A DNA stretch of 64,000 nt from Hymenobacter sp. J193. Lineage in GTDB: Bacteria > Bacteroidota > Bacteroidia > Cytophagales > Hymenobacteraceae. A program made the position numbers and the translations under genes. Every line of letters begins with the position of its first letter. Positions within the stretch are counted from its first letter, which is position 1. The notes below the pieces were generated by a model. The model was not told the origin of the DNA and ran no database searches. It was given only the letters and a program-made list of their open reading frames with translations. This document shows, in pieces, positions 54,201 to 60,796 of this stretch. The stretch is taken from positions 62,001 through 126,000 of the forward strand of contig NZ_JAJONE010000003.1 of NCBI RefSeq assembly GCF_024700075.1, in the 5' to 3' direction.

Positions 54201-56408
54201 GGTGCTACCGTAACGGCTTCACCCACTGCCACGACAACTTATATAGTTACGGGTAGGAATGCCAGCGGCTGCACCAGCACCGCTACGGTAACGGTAACGG
54301 TAAACCCGGCACTGGCTGTAGCTGCTCAGGCCTCTCCTACCTCCCTGATGCTGGGCAGCAGCACTACGCTGAGTGTAGCTAGCCCAGTAAGCGGGACTAC
54401 CTACACCTGGAGTGGTCAGGGTCTGCTGCAAACCAGCGGCAGCTCCGTTTCGGCAGTACCCACAGCCACAGGAATTCAGCAGTACACTGTCACAGCCACC
54501 AACAGCAGCTGTACGGCTACCAGCTCCGTTTCCGTAACTGTGACAGCTGCTAGCCTAATGTGGACAGGACTGACGTCGACAGCCTGGGCCACCGCCTCCA
54601 ACTGGAGCAACAACCAGATACCCACGGTTGCAACCACGGTCCTGATTCCGGCTGGTACGCCCTACTCGCCCGCCATCAGCTCGCTGCAGGCAGTAAAGCA
54701 GGTTACGCTGGCCCAGAACGCCAAGCTTACCGTGCTAGATAACGGGGTGCTGGAGCTGAAAGGCGACTTCATCAATAACGGCTTATTTAACAGCGCGGAG
54801 AAAGGTGAAGTGCGGTTGACGGGCACGGCCCGCCAGAAAGTTGGCGGCAGCGCAACTACGCCCTTCTCGAACCTGACGGTGGAAGCCACCGGAGCAGAAT
54901 TGACGGGAACGACCACTGTGGCTCGCTTGCTCACATTGCGCGGCAATGTGGTTACCAGCAATCAGTCGTTTACATTACTCTCCGATGCCAAGACCACCGC
55001 TATGGTTATCAACGCTGGCGGCGTTGTAGTTGGTAAAGCCGCCATGCAGCGCTACATCAGCCCATCCAACCCAGGTGTGGGCTACCGTCACCTTTCTTCT
55101 CCAGTGGTGAATACGACGGTATCCGACCTGACCACCAGTGGCTTTATACCAAAAGTGAACCCAGACTATAACAAGCTGCCGCGCCCGTATATGCCCGCCT
55201 CCATTTTCCCGACGGTGCTCGGCTTCGAAGAAACGCGCATCACGACTAAATACCCTGACTTTTCCGTGGGCTGGAAGTCGCCGACAGCTCTGACCGATGC
55301 CTTGGTACCAGGTAAGGGGTATTCAGTCAATATCAGCGCCCAGGAGAAAGTAGCGCTGGAAGGCACCCTGACTACGGGAACCGTGCCGGTTAATACCCTG
55401 ACAAATGGTGGACTAAGCAACTCAGGCTGGCACCTGCTGGGTAACCCCTACCCGGCTCCCATTAACTGGGATTTAGTGACGGTCCCAGCCGGCATGTACA
55501 ATGCCATCTACACCTTCCGTTCGAGCACCGCGTACGCCGGTTCGTATGTGAGCTACGTGAATGGCGTCGGGCCTAAAGGAGCCAACATCATTCCTGCTAT
55601 GCAGGGCTTCCTGGTTCGCATGCAGGGCACCCAGCCAGTTACCTTCAACTTCACGGATGCCTGCCGCCTGACGTCTTATCAGAACCCGGGGATGCACCGT
55701 GGCGGCGAAAGTCGGCCTTTGCTAGAGCTGAGCCTGCACGACGGGCAGCAGCGCACGGATGCGACGTATCTGTACTTCGAGCAGGGAGCCACGCCTGAGG
55801 TTGATGCCGCCTTCGATGCCTATAAGGTTCTGAACACAGATGGCAGCCCCAACCTATACAGCGTAGCAGCGCAGAAGCTCTTGTCCATCAATGGCCAGGG
55901 TCCATTGCAGCAGTCATTGGTAGTACCATTAGGCGTGCGGGCTACGCCAGCTACTGCTCATACACTGGATGCTACCCAGCTAGTAAACTTTGCCAGCACC
56001 ACGCAAATTTTGCTCGAGGACCGGCACCTGAACGTGTGGCAGGATTTGCGCAGTACCCCGGCTTATTCCTTCACCTCCTCAGAAGAGGCGGAGGGCCGCT
56101 TCTTCCTGCACTTCAATCCTGTTTTAGTGCCTACGCCTACCAAAGCGGGAGCTAACGTTCAGCAGGTACACATATATCCGAACCCTACTACTGGCCACTT
56201 CACAATAGAGCTCAACCAGTATCAGGGCCGCGTGCATCTAGAGTTGCTCAATGCCCTCGGTCAGCGAGTACTGGCGCGCTCAGTTACGACTACCGGAATA
56301 CAGCAGCATATTCCAATAGATGGCTCACAGCTTGCCATAGGTGTATATGTGGTGCGGATTACTTCCGGTAACCAAGTGGTTTCCCACAAAATCGTGCTCA
56401 ACCGTTAG
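45279..56408 (+). CDS. Giant T9SS-secreted beta-helix protein
   Basis: About 3,709 residues from the ATG at 45279; an ATG at 45249 adds 10. The signal sequence (ALLLCLFLILGDTGRTFAQ) precedes a choice-of-anchor-J-like domain (LNEDFSSASGTTPPTGW...YWAVDNIRVY). Three super-modules follow. Each has a CARDB-like domain (DVGLDAFV...LQNQS...VKAWANxPNG) and a right-handed beta-helix starting CGVYTVGG (residues ~328, ~1075, ~1807). Two PKD domains (YEWLFGDGDSAS, YSWKFGDGQTST), several Ig-like repeats, and an 'HYR/gliding-motility' type tail follow. The Por sorting domain is VHIYPNPTTGHFTIEL to the end. Probably a surface adhesin or polysaccharide-binding protein. The first two helix modules are almost identical. 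Confidence 0.88.
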   Translation: MVTPLRAVNYSFVGQFTATRSWHRALLLCLFLILGDTGRTFAQTYILNEDFSSASGTTPPTGWLNSAGSGPATDKWHFDNPGGRNINYPFSGSFAIFDSENYSPDGKKETSTLETRFFDASVSQNTILYFDHFFAGGKGGTGTVEVYNGFIWQFVASYSDSTANPQSEVYNISSYVRGASAAKIRFRWEGNSSHYWAVDNIRVYAPLSLDAGISALEGPSMPFRSGVRPIQIRLTNFGATLLTNTTIGWAINNVVQPNYNWTGALSLGASANDIQIGSYNFPMGKPVKLKVWQSNPNGKIDPNAFNDTIKTTLYAYDPMCGVYTVGGTAPDFPTVSEALTALSVGGQTCAVTLRLRNGIYDESATLSPVAGNTSASNSITLESESGDSTRVQVKGITAYGTAYLTVRKLRVGQLSVGNANAYQFGTKKSAHHLRVESCQVGTATTYGSLSLQVDSVLSLLRTRGTTTSYPGSAYLSGRQIVATKNTLGTLYVGTNNYYYGSSSPFDYTRISTRNVQITGNVLQELTVRETADARVEDNELNRGVAVERSLRVSLVKNRSNNTTAATSVGVTGSRRVELLNNVFPRAVANAVVPPPQDGSSNNNYSYLAAVQLSASDTVRIEGNQLTMAGGGYGVRADSAVVSASSEYDSETGTSTYRNTYRSVSQLVVKNNTITQAASGTAISLNLWENSGVIVQNNSIAAQNGIELYLRPTTKTSLRPLVQGNSLRILALRYGYYDSTPYAGTGLLIQSQNPFNQYSWIPGSGQVQVLNNRISGAGSGMSITDNSGTIANNFVQASRTGLNCTGNNNRIIFNSVLVTGSEPSFNFSNNYYSTYSGGSGVNTATVKNNLFVNTGTGVSATVSLDTQRAWDWDYNDYFAASGKLVNTQATLAAWQQTSSLDSHSKNVNPRFTSRTDLSINHIALRASGVAVAGLGKDIDEVTRAAVPDMGAKVYTPCTPDVGLDAFVGLQNPLPTGSKPIQVLLQNQSLTAMTSATVYWQVNGVMQPVYTWRGSLAGAANAVVTVGNYEFRGGRYYTIKAWANHPNGQPACSTANDTITVKDLAAPMCGVYTVGGTAPDFPTVSEALTALSVGGQTCAVTLRLRNGIYDESATLSPVAGNTSASNSITLESESGDSTRVQVKGITAYGTAYLTVRKLRVGQLSVGNANAYQFGTKKSAHHLRVESCQVGTATTYGSLSLQVDSVLSLLRTRGTTTSYPGSAYLSGRQIVATKNTLGTLYVGTNNYYYGSSSPFDYTRISTRNVQITGNVLQELTVRETADARVEDNELNRGVAVERSLRVSLVKNRSNNTTAATSVGVTGSRRVELLNNVFPRAVANAVVPPPQDGSSNNNYSYLAAVQLSASDTVRIEGNQLTMAGGGYGVRADSAVVSASSEYDSETGTSTYRNTYRSVSQLVVKNNTITQAASGTAISLNLWENSGAVIDSNQVSGQSGIELSLRHNSKALVRYNTLKLKSTTNYSAGTGISLSARDTNYNPISAQTQVLANRISGASTGITLSAADGLVANNFVQATNGGITNYGNDTRILFNSVLVTGAGTAYNHQAYYSYGVSNKAVVKNNVFANTGAGQAIYVYAPQNKTWDWDFNDYFAASGKLGTFDKTYSTLKEWQQATNMDAHSQAVNPYFISKTAPGISQILLRNAGISLTEFPKDIDGVTRGSAADIGAQEYTPCTPDVGLNAFVDLPQQLPIGNRNIQVVLQNQSTTSMSSAVVQWQVNGVTQKPYSWTGSLTGSANATISIGSYNFVGGKYYSVKAWANTPNGQLACQAANDTIIVKDLATPMCGIYTVGGTNPDFTTVKEAVTALNVAGQTCAVTFRLRNGLYKESVQLDTVAGNSKVNTLTFESESGDSTRVSIDGLTIRGNSYITVRKLNLGSLYMYGGAYYQQATGQALYYPMHYARVESNILGYASLGSLSYRDSVLTVRRNKVTGSLTISGKRLMVQQNQLQGSLRLSKVRTAQVEQNTTPATGSYSLPVTIEQSEDVTFVSNTLKNSSSYGTVVSVLTSKRIALQKNTLTQPVYSGYSYYSSANVQISGSDSVWMEHNTLTGGHIGVHADSAQIQRDYPYYDQIYAPSSNVHLVGNTIRQTGTGMNLALAANSESIIDSNQVSGQNGIYLTLRHNSKTLVRYNTITLAAVTTNDQPGTGIYLLARDANYNLTHTQAQLLANRISGTTNGINLEAADGLVANNFVQATDGGITNYGNDTRILFNSVLVTGTGTAYNHYSYYSFGITNKAVVKNNIFANTGTGRAVYAYAPEKKIWDWDYNDYFAANGKLGSFNGTAYNTLSSWQQVTKADPNSKSSNPFYQSNTELRPLQREINGAGIPADGITLDIDGELRNGSAPDVGGDEFTVDFGITRLVSPTLDCNLGSSEPVTVNIAQYGDIPLLNLKVAYQVNKGTIYTDVIPGSTDNDIAYTFKQPQDLGTDGVYSFKIWLVDANDDNINNDTLRIDRYKKPSPSVNFTYVTDCANQPVKFSGSASISTGSISRYEWLFGDGDSASVKSPIHAYAKSGTYTVTMRAYSKEGCYSAISKAVTVIETPQAAFTASNSCFGSGITFTNTSTIGSGTMSYSWKFGDGQTSTAQHPTHTYAKAGTYKVELTTTGSTGCSTTSATMVTVYPAPVVTTTPTGTIIIVKGSKTTLKANDGFTSYRWSDGQPYQEVVISTPGTYTVTVTDKNGCQATSAAVTVQLALEPTVNLGADVTMCEGQSKTLSAAAGFKSYKWSTGATTASITVTSAGIYSVTVEDAYGQQASDEVVVTVSNLSNISFTGLNTTYCATAGNATLAGTPAGGTFSGTGIVNGNQFSPSTAGPGIHTITYRYTNNSGCQGTATQQVTVNPVLSVPVATGASRCGAGTVTLKASGSSGTYAWYATANSTTILSTNASFVTHSLSATTTYYVQATSTQGCPSSRVSATATINPVPVVTASAISPSICVGSSTSLKATGASTYSWSPATGLSTTSGATVTASPTATTTYIVTGRNASGCTSTATVTVTVNPALAVAAQASPTSLMLGSSTTLSVASPVSGTTYTWSGQGLLQTSGSSVSAVPTATGIQQYTVTATNSSCTATSSVSVTVTAASLMWTGLTSTAWATASNWSNNQIPTVATTVLIPAGTPYSPAISSLQAVKQVTLAQNAKLTVLDNGVLELKGDFINNGLFNSAEKGEVRLTGTARQKVGGSATTPFSNLTVEATGAELTGTTTVARLLTLRGNVVTSNQSFTLLSDAKTTAMVINAGGVVVGKAAMQRYISPSNPGVGYRHLSSPVVNTTVSDLTTSGFIPKVNPDYNKLPRPYMPASIFPTVLGFEETRITTKYPDFSVGWKSPTALTDALVPGKGYSVNISAQEKVALEGTLTTGTVPVNTLTNGGLSNSGWHLLGNPYPAPINWDLVTVPAGMYNAIYTFRSSTAYAGSYVSYVNGVGPKGANIIPAMQGFLVRMQGTQPVTFNFTDACRLTSYQNPGMHRGGESRPLLELSLHDGQQRTDATYLYFEQGATPEVDAAFDAYKVLNTDGSPNLYSVAAQKLLSINGQGPLQQSLVVPLGVRATPATAHTLDATQLVNFASTTQILLEDRHLNVWQDLRSTPAYSFTSSEEAEGRFFLHFNPVLVPTPTKAGANVQQVHIYPNPTTGHFTIELNQYQGRVHLELLNALGQRVLARSVTTTGIQQHIPIDGSQLAIGVYVVRITSGNQVVSHKIVLNR
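46230..47350 (+). repeat. Long intragenic repeat, copy 1
   Basis: A 1,121-base segment coding the first beta-helix module, repeated exactly 2,241 bases (747 codons) downstream. By eye I see a single substitution (A at 46264 against G at 48505). Confidence 0.9.
48471..49591 (+). repeat. Long intragenic repeat, copy 2
   Basis: The second copy of the 1.12-kb beta-helix module. Homology stops sharply at ATAGCGG, after which the two modules diverge. A third, much more diverged module starts at about 50,668. Confidence 0.9.
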
Positions 56409-56496
56409 CCTCCTTTTTAAACATATAGCGCAGTCGCCATAAATGACTGTGCTATATGTTTTACTTGCTTATCAGCTTCTCTTTCCTCCCGTTTTT

Positions 56497-56725
56497 ATGA
56501 CCTCTCTCCGCTTGATCCTCCGCTCTTTCTTGGGTAGCACATTCCTGCTGCTAGCAATCAGTTTTTCTTCTCCGCTGTTTGCGCAGGGTGACCCTGTGGA
56601 GGGTGGCCCCACACCGGATCCGGATCCCACGGCTGTGCCGATTGATGGTGGTGCGTCTCTACTGCTGACCGGGGGGTGTAGCCTACGGCCTAAACACCTT
56701 GCGCAAGCGTCGTTCACGGGTTTAA
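56497..56725 (+). CDS. PID-CTERM-like small secreted protein, frame change at G6
   Basis: From the ATG at 56497 (MTSLRLILRSFLGSTFLLLA) a signal peptide ends FAQ and is followed by GDPVEGGPTPDPDPTAVPIDGGASLLLTGG, the PIDGG sorting signal seen in Cytophagales. The usual tail VAYGLNTLRKRRSRV is encoded, but in the next frame. Removing one G from the six at 56671-56676 joins them and ends at 56725. As read, the frame gives CSLRPKHLAQ and a longer nonsense tail. The joined protein is ~75 residues. It lies right after the giant gene. The explanation may be a base-call error, slippage variation or a mutation. Confidence 0.7.
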
Positions 56726-56743
56726 CTTACTCTGTTTTTTTCT

Positions 56744-56782
56744 ACAACCCTGTTAGACAGCCTCTAATGGGGTTGTGTTTTC
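56744..56782 (+). terminator. Terminator
   Basis: ACAACCC and GGGTTGT arms at 56744 and 56770, followed by GTTTTCTGTT. It is downstream of the PID-CTERM-like gene. The loop is long (19 bases), so folding is less certain. Confidence 0.55.
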
Positions 56783-57057
56783 TGTTATAACCTGTTCCTT
56801 CCAATAGCCAATGCGAGGGCTTTATTGCTCGAAGATGCCGGCGACGTGGCTGGGGCAGATGGTTGAATTTGGAGCGTATCCGGCTGGGGCAAAATGGGGA
56901 AAGGCTGCATAGTAGGTAATACGATTCGAGCCAACTTTTGCTTATGACTAGCAACAAAGAAGTGGGGTTTAAACTCTCTCTTGCTCTTATATCAACTTTT
57001 TTTCCTGCTGCCCCACAGCATAGGCTGGAGGATTAAGACTGCGGCTTAGAGCCGCTC

Positions 57058-57737
57058 TATTTGACTTCGAGGACGTGGGCCTGGTACTGGGCGTAATAGT
57101 CTGGATCTTCGGCGGCATTGCGAGCCATCAGTGCCTGCTGCTCCGCCTTTTGTACGAGGCGGACCGCCGCGCGCTCCTAGCGCTCTTGCTTGGTTCTTTC
57201 CCGCCGCTGCAGGCCCTGGGGCAGCCGATCGATGAGCCGTTGTCGAACAAACGCGCCTAACTCCAGCAAGGGAATGTGCTCGGCCTTGGCCAGCAAACTA
57301 CCGAGTTCGTGGTTTCGCAACCGGCTCAGGCCTTTTTCGCCGCGGGCTTTGAGGAAGAGCTTCACTTCCTCAGCCAACAGTAGAAAAGCCAGGTTGCGGC
57401 GCCGTACCTGGTTGTGCTGCATGGCTGGACGCAGGGGCGTAATGCCATCCTCGCTGGCCACTAGGATGCCGGCCCACTCCGGCAGCAAAACCTGCACCCC
57501 CGGCACGTGCTTTTCCGTGACCACAAAGCTTACCAGATCATAGGCCTGTCCGTAACACCGCAGCTGGTTCGGCACGCGCTTCAGCGTATCACTGTCTCCC
57601 TTCAGCTCGTAGCCGTGCATAAACGCGGGCGTGATGTGCACCACGTCGGCCCGGGTGTTGCCGGTGGGTAGTTCGTCGATGTGGACGCCGCCGATCAGCA
57701 ACGGGTAAAGCAGAGGGCGAATTGCTGCATCGTTCAT
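57058..57737 (-). CDS. sce7726 family protein, amber stop at 57177 with continuation
   Basis: The frame from 57737 (MNDAAIRPLLYPLLIGGVHI) contains YELKGDSDTLKRVPNQLRCYGQAYDLVSFVVTEKH and PEWAGILVASEDG, the features I associate with sce7726 proteins (a possible nuclease fold with 'ELK..D...R...Q...Y'). It stops at TAG (57177-57179) after 186 residues. The frame then runs on for 39 codons of coherent charged sequence (ERAAVRLVQKAEQQALMARN...YYAQYQAHVLEVK) to a TAG at 57058. The extension looks like a true C-terminus, so a nonsense change in a ~226-residue protein is likely. The core domain is complete, so it might still function. Confidence 0.6.
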
Positions 57738-57755
57738 TGCGCGTCGAGTAGTATG

Positions 57756-58109
57756 TCAGGGTTGTAGCTGCGTGTAGCGCCAGCCTTGAAAGCCCCGCTG
57801 GGGCACCGTTGGGATTGAGCGCCACACGGCCAATTTGACTTTGGGGCCCTGGTACAGCACCGGCTCCTGCTGGTCCTCACTGCAGCGCCATATGTCCTCC
57901 TCAGTGAATTGCAGGACCGTGAAATAGCCTCGGACGTACCCGCTGTGCACCATAAAGCAGAGCGCACCCGGACCGCTTTCTTTCGGGAAATAACGACAAC
58001 CGAACGTCCAGAAATCTTCTTCGCTGTCGCAGGCTTGCAGGATCTTTTCCACGTTCGCCCAGTGGCGTAGATCACCGCGCTGGGGAATTGTCGTCAGTAA
58101 GTTTTTCAT
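57756..58109 (-). CDS. Hypothetical protein
   Basis: 117 residues from the ATG at 58109 (MKNLLTTIPQRGDLRHWANVEKIL). The product is aromatic rich, alpha/beta (FWTFGCRYFPKESGPGALCFMVHSGYVRGYFTVLQFTEEDIWRC...GPKVKLAVWRSIPTVPQ). 'GYVRGYFTV' with the nearby beta strands recalls small PUA/ASCH-type folds, a guess only. It lies 18 bases upstream of the sce7726 gene. A palindrome lies at 58191-58211, ~80 bases upstream. Confidence 0.5.
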   Translation of the reverse strand: MKNLLTTIPQRGDLRHWANVEKILQACDSEEDFWTFGCRYFPKESGPGALCFMVHSGYVRGYFTVLQFTEEDIWRCSEDQQEPVLYQGPKVKLAVWRSIPTVPQRGFQGWRYTQLQP

Positions 58110-58190
58110 GGGCATTAGCACGCCGGCCCGTGGGGAGAGCACTGCTGCCAAGGCGCAGTACCCCTGGCCTGCAAGGGAAAATCAGATTCC

Positions 58191-58211
58191 ATTGCAATTA
58201 AGTATAATTGC
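58191..58211. promoter_or_regulatory. Palindromic GCAATTA/TAATTGC site
   Basis: GCAATTA-AGTA-TAATTGC within a longer imperfect palindrome ATTGCAATTA...TAATTGCGAT. It lies 82 bases upstream of the 58109 start and is similar in style to the other GCAA...TTGC sites. Confidence 0.5.
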
Positions 58212-58256
58212 GATAGAATCCCCGGTAATTCCTCGGAGAACTTTGGTTTTACTTCC

Positions 58257-58949
58257 TTATGCTCGGTGTAATCGGATGGTGAAAGCGTACGGCATCATGA
58301 GCGATACGACTTCCCGAAAGGCATCTCGGTCGAGGTCCTGCCAGGGGCCAGCTACGCATGTGTTATAGCAGCTCACGTCGAGCAGAGCGTGCTCAGCCAA
58401 TACCACCCGGTAGTATACTTCCTGGCCACTGTCGCGGTACCGCTGCAGCTCTCGCGCCTGCTCGCCGGCGGTGGCACCGTAGCGGGTAATCCGCTCACTT
58501 ACGCCCCAGCCCAGCCGCTCGCCTTCTCCGTAGTGGAACATCCAGCAGGTGCTGTACTCCTCGGGCAGAAATTGCAGGCTCAGGCCCGTAACCCGGTAAC
58601 TCTCGCTCTCCAGGTAAAAACGCACGGAGTCACCGACAGCGTGCCGCGGTAGCCGGCGGCTGGAAGCTCCAGCTGCCAAGTAAGCTACTTGCCCATTGGC
58701 ATCGCTGACGCGGCTTGACCAGCAGTTGATACCATCCGTAAGCCGGGTCGGCTTGGCCAGCAGTGTGCGCACCAACTCGGCGAGTTTAGCATCCACCTGC
58801 AGGTAGCAGTCGAGCAGGCCCAGAACCTGGTCATCTGAATTGGCAAACAGAATCCGGTGCTCCTGCCCCGGCAGATATAGTTCGTAGGTGCCGGTAGTCA
58901 CTCCTAGACGGGCCTGCTGTTCGATGGAGATGGAAGTGGCAATAGTCAT
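58257..58949 (-). CDS. Hypothetical protein
   Basis: 230 residues from the ATG at 58949 (MTIATSISIEQQARLGVTTGTYELYLPG); the longer frame to 59012 runs through a palindrome and a hydrophobic leader. It is mostly alpha/beta with a Tyr/Ser-rich middle (VGDSVRFYLESESYRVTGLSLQFLPEEYSTCWMFHYGEGERLGWGVSERITRYGATAGEQAREL). No domain is recognised and no signal peptide is present. A TTGCTTAT-T-ATAAGCAA site lies 47 bases upstream. Confidence 0.55.
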   Translation of the reverse strand: MTIATSISIEQQARLGVTTGTYELYLPGQEHRILFANSDDQVLGLLDCYLQVDAKLAELVRTLLAKPTRLTDGINCWSSRVSDANGQVAYLAAGASSRRLPRHAVGDSVRFYLESESYRVTGLSLQFLPEEYSTCWMFHYGEGERLGWGVSERITRYGATAGEQARELQRYRDSGQEVYYRVVLAEHALLDVSCYNTCVAGPWQDLDRDAFREVVSLMMPYAFTIRLHRA

Positions 58950-58995
58950 GGCGATGTAGAATAAGCCTTTAAGAGAGAATATAACCCGTAATTCG

Positions 58996-59012
58996 TTGCT
59001 TATTATAAGCAA
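58996..59012. promoter_or_regulatory. Perfect 17-bp palindrome
   Basis: TTGCTTAT-T-ATAAGCAA, 47 bases upstream of the 58949 start. It is another GCAA-flanked operator-like site. Confidence 0.5.
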
Positions 59013-59156
59013 ACATAGTGCCGACAGAAAGCTCTTTCTCTGTGGTACCGCAGCTATCTTGTGAAGACAGCAGCTTTTACTCCCTTCTGCCCCAGCTGGC
59101 CAGCAAACTGGTATTTGGGTTGAGAAACCTACCTGGGTAACTGTTGCCAGTATTCC

Positions 59157-59549
59157 CTATTTGCCCTTACTGTACAAAATCCCCGAGACGAGCTGGCCAT
59201 CCAGATCACGGCTCTCGTCGGCCTTCAGCCAGACCTGCTGCGCTTTGCGCAGGCTGTTGCAGGCATCTTGCACATCCCGGGCCCGGACTGGCTCCAGGGG
59301 CTGATCATCGTGAAAGTATACTTCCGGTAACCAGCCACCGGTGAGGTTGTCCAGCGGCCCGTGGAGCCGCATTACAATGGGATAGTCCTGCCCGCTGAGT
59401 TCGTTGGGAAAGCCCAGTGTATCGATTTCGAAGGCTTCTGGGTCCCAGTTACGACGACGCAGGGCCTGGCTTGTTGTCAGAAAGACCAAATCGACCTGGT
59501 CTGCCTCCGGATTAAGTCGAATCACCGGAATTGAAGAGAGAGATGCCAT
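59157..59549 (-). CDS. Hypothetical protein
   Basis: A 130-residue alpha/beta protein (SIPVIRLNPEADQVDLVFLTTSQALRRRNWDPEAFEIDTLGFPNELSG...DCYN-free; PEVYFHDDQPLEPVRARDVQDAC). No signal peptide or known motif. It starts 28 bases after the upstream gene at 59578 and is in line with the leftward cargo stretch. Confidence 0.5.
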   Translation of the reverse strand: MASLSSIPVIRLNPEADQVDLVFLTTSQALRRRNWDPEAFEIDTLGFPNELSGQDYPIVMRLHGPLDNLTGGWLPEVYFHDDQPLEPVRARDVQDACNSLRKAQQVWLKADESRDLDGQLVSGILYSKGK

Positions 59550-59577
59550 ATGAAAATCAGAAATGCGGAGGGCGCTC

Positions 59578-60105
59578 CTATGCTAGTAAGCCACCGCAGC
59601 TTACTGGTCCTGGTAGCGGAGCACCTGCATGAGCATCGGCCCGAGCGCTTGCCAACTGAGTTGCGTCCCGTAAACGCTGCAGCGCTGGTACATGCTGACG
59701 GCCCTGCAGTATGGCGGCCGCGTGCTGGCGGTGATAGGCTTGACGAAGGCCAGCTGCCAGCTGCTCCAGTTTTACCCATTCACGCAGCTGCTCGATGGAG
59801 CTAACGAGCCACGTGGTCGAAGATGAATACCTGCTGAGCGGTGACGACTGCGGCGCTACATACGTGTGCCCATGGGCCCGGCCATCGGCGAAGTAGTAGA
59901 AGGTTTCTATCTCGTGACCCTCCGGGTTTTCGCGGCTGAAGAGTACAGAGCCGATAAATTCCCCAGGATATTCCCGATCGTAACACAACTCTCTGGGAAA
60001 TGCGGCAGCACTTGGCCAGCGTGTAGCGGCCTTGGGGGATTGGGTAGCAAGCCGCTCTGCCATGAAGCAGTTAGCCGGCATCGAGGGAGGGGAGGTTGTA
60101 ACCAT
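59578..60105 (-). CDS. Hypothetical protein
   Basis: 175 residues from the ATG at 60105 (MVTTSPPSMPANCFMAERLATQSPK). The middle is convincing protein sequence (FPRELCYDREYPGEFIGSVLFSRENPEGHEIETFYYFADGRAHGHTYV). The C-terminal ~60 residues are helical and rich in Ala, Gln, His and Arg. No family is recognised. It lies between the SSB terminator and the 59549 gene. Confidence 0.5.
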   Translation of the reverse strand: MVTTSPPSMPANCFMAERLATQSPKAATRWPSAAAFPRELCYDREYPGEFIGSVLFSRENPEGHEIETFYYFADGRAHGHTYVAPQSSPLSRYSSSTTWLVSSIEQLREWVKLEQLAAGLRQAYHRQHAAAILQGRQHVPALQRLRDATQLASARADAHAGAPLPGPVSCGGLLA

Positions 60106-60200
60106 GATAATCAAGCGTGAAGAGTTCGGTGAAGTAGGACATTGGGCACCAGTGGAAGAACTACTGCGCAGTAAGCTAACTGCCTTAGTTAACAGAAAAC

Positions 60201-60229
60201 GCCGGGGAAAGCGATTCGCTTCCCCCGGC
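60201..60229. terminator. Terminator after the SSB gene
   Basis: GCCGGGG-AAAGCGA and TCGCTT-CCCCGGC arms with one mismatch. It lies 10 bases beyond the stop of the SSB gene on the minus strand. Confidence 0.75.
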
Positions 60230-60238
60230 ACTCATCTT

Positions 60239-60637
60239 CTACTTCTTGCGGTCATCAGCGATAAATCCCCCGGCTGCTTCATACTCTGCTGAGGCCTCAG
60301 TGCTCTGGCTCGCTGGCTTACGGCCCAGCAGCTCGTAGCTGGTGACACGAACTTCAATGGTCGGTACCCAGTCCCCCTGGGCATTCTTATATCCTCCCGG
60401 CTTCGGTTTGCCCTGAATCAGCACCTGCTGGCCTTCTTTCAGATAATCCGCGATGGTAGTCTTCTCGTCGGACCCACGCCAGATAGTGCAGTCGTACCAG
60501 GTTGTCGTTTCTACTTTCTCGTTGTTCTTGCTGTGGGTTTCGTTCACGGCTACGCTAAAGCTGATGGCTTTCGCTCCGTGCGCGTCGCGGACAATGGCGT
60601 CTTTGCCAATATGGCCGGTGAGGGTGAGCTGATGCAT
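60239..60637 (-). CDS. ssb: Single-stranded DNA-binding protein
   Basis: A 132-residue OB-fold protein: LTLTGHIGKDAIVRDAHGAKAISFSVAVNETHSKNNEKVETTTWYDCTIWRGSDEK, then YLKEGQQVLIQGKPKPGGYKNAQGDWVPTIEVRVTSYELLG. This matches bacterial SSB across the domain. The tail GGFIADDRKK lacks the usual acidic DDxPF tip that recruits replication partners. Plasmid SSBs coat the transferred single strand after conjugation and support replication. The shared element is at 60678-60697, 41 bases upstream of the start. Confidence 0.9.
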   Translation of the reverse strand: MHQLTLTGHIGKDAIVRDAHGAKAISFSVAVNETHSKNNEKVETTTWYDCTIWRGSDEKTTIADYLKEGQQVLIQGKPKPGGYKNAQGDWVPTIEVRVTSYELLGRKPASQSTEASAEYEAAGGFIADDRKK

Positions 60638-60677
60638 GATGGGAAAGGGTTAAAGTGGAAGAAAAGTGAAAGTCATC

Positions 60678-60697
60678 TTGTTGTTATATATACGCAA
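60678..60697 (-). promoter_or_regulatory. Shared promoter/operator element
   Basis: The minus strand reads TTGCGTATATATAACAACAA, a close variant of the element found before the genes at 29604 and 30722. It is 41 bases upstream of ssb. Confidence 0.55.
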
Positions 60698-60796
60698 AGC
60701 AACCGACAAACGCTACCTCAGGTCAATAGAAAAGGGCTGAAATCTGGCTGCAAACAAATATTCTTTCCCTATGGCCCCAGTTAGTAGCAGCCTTCC

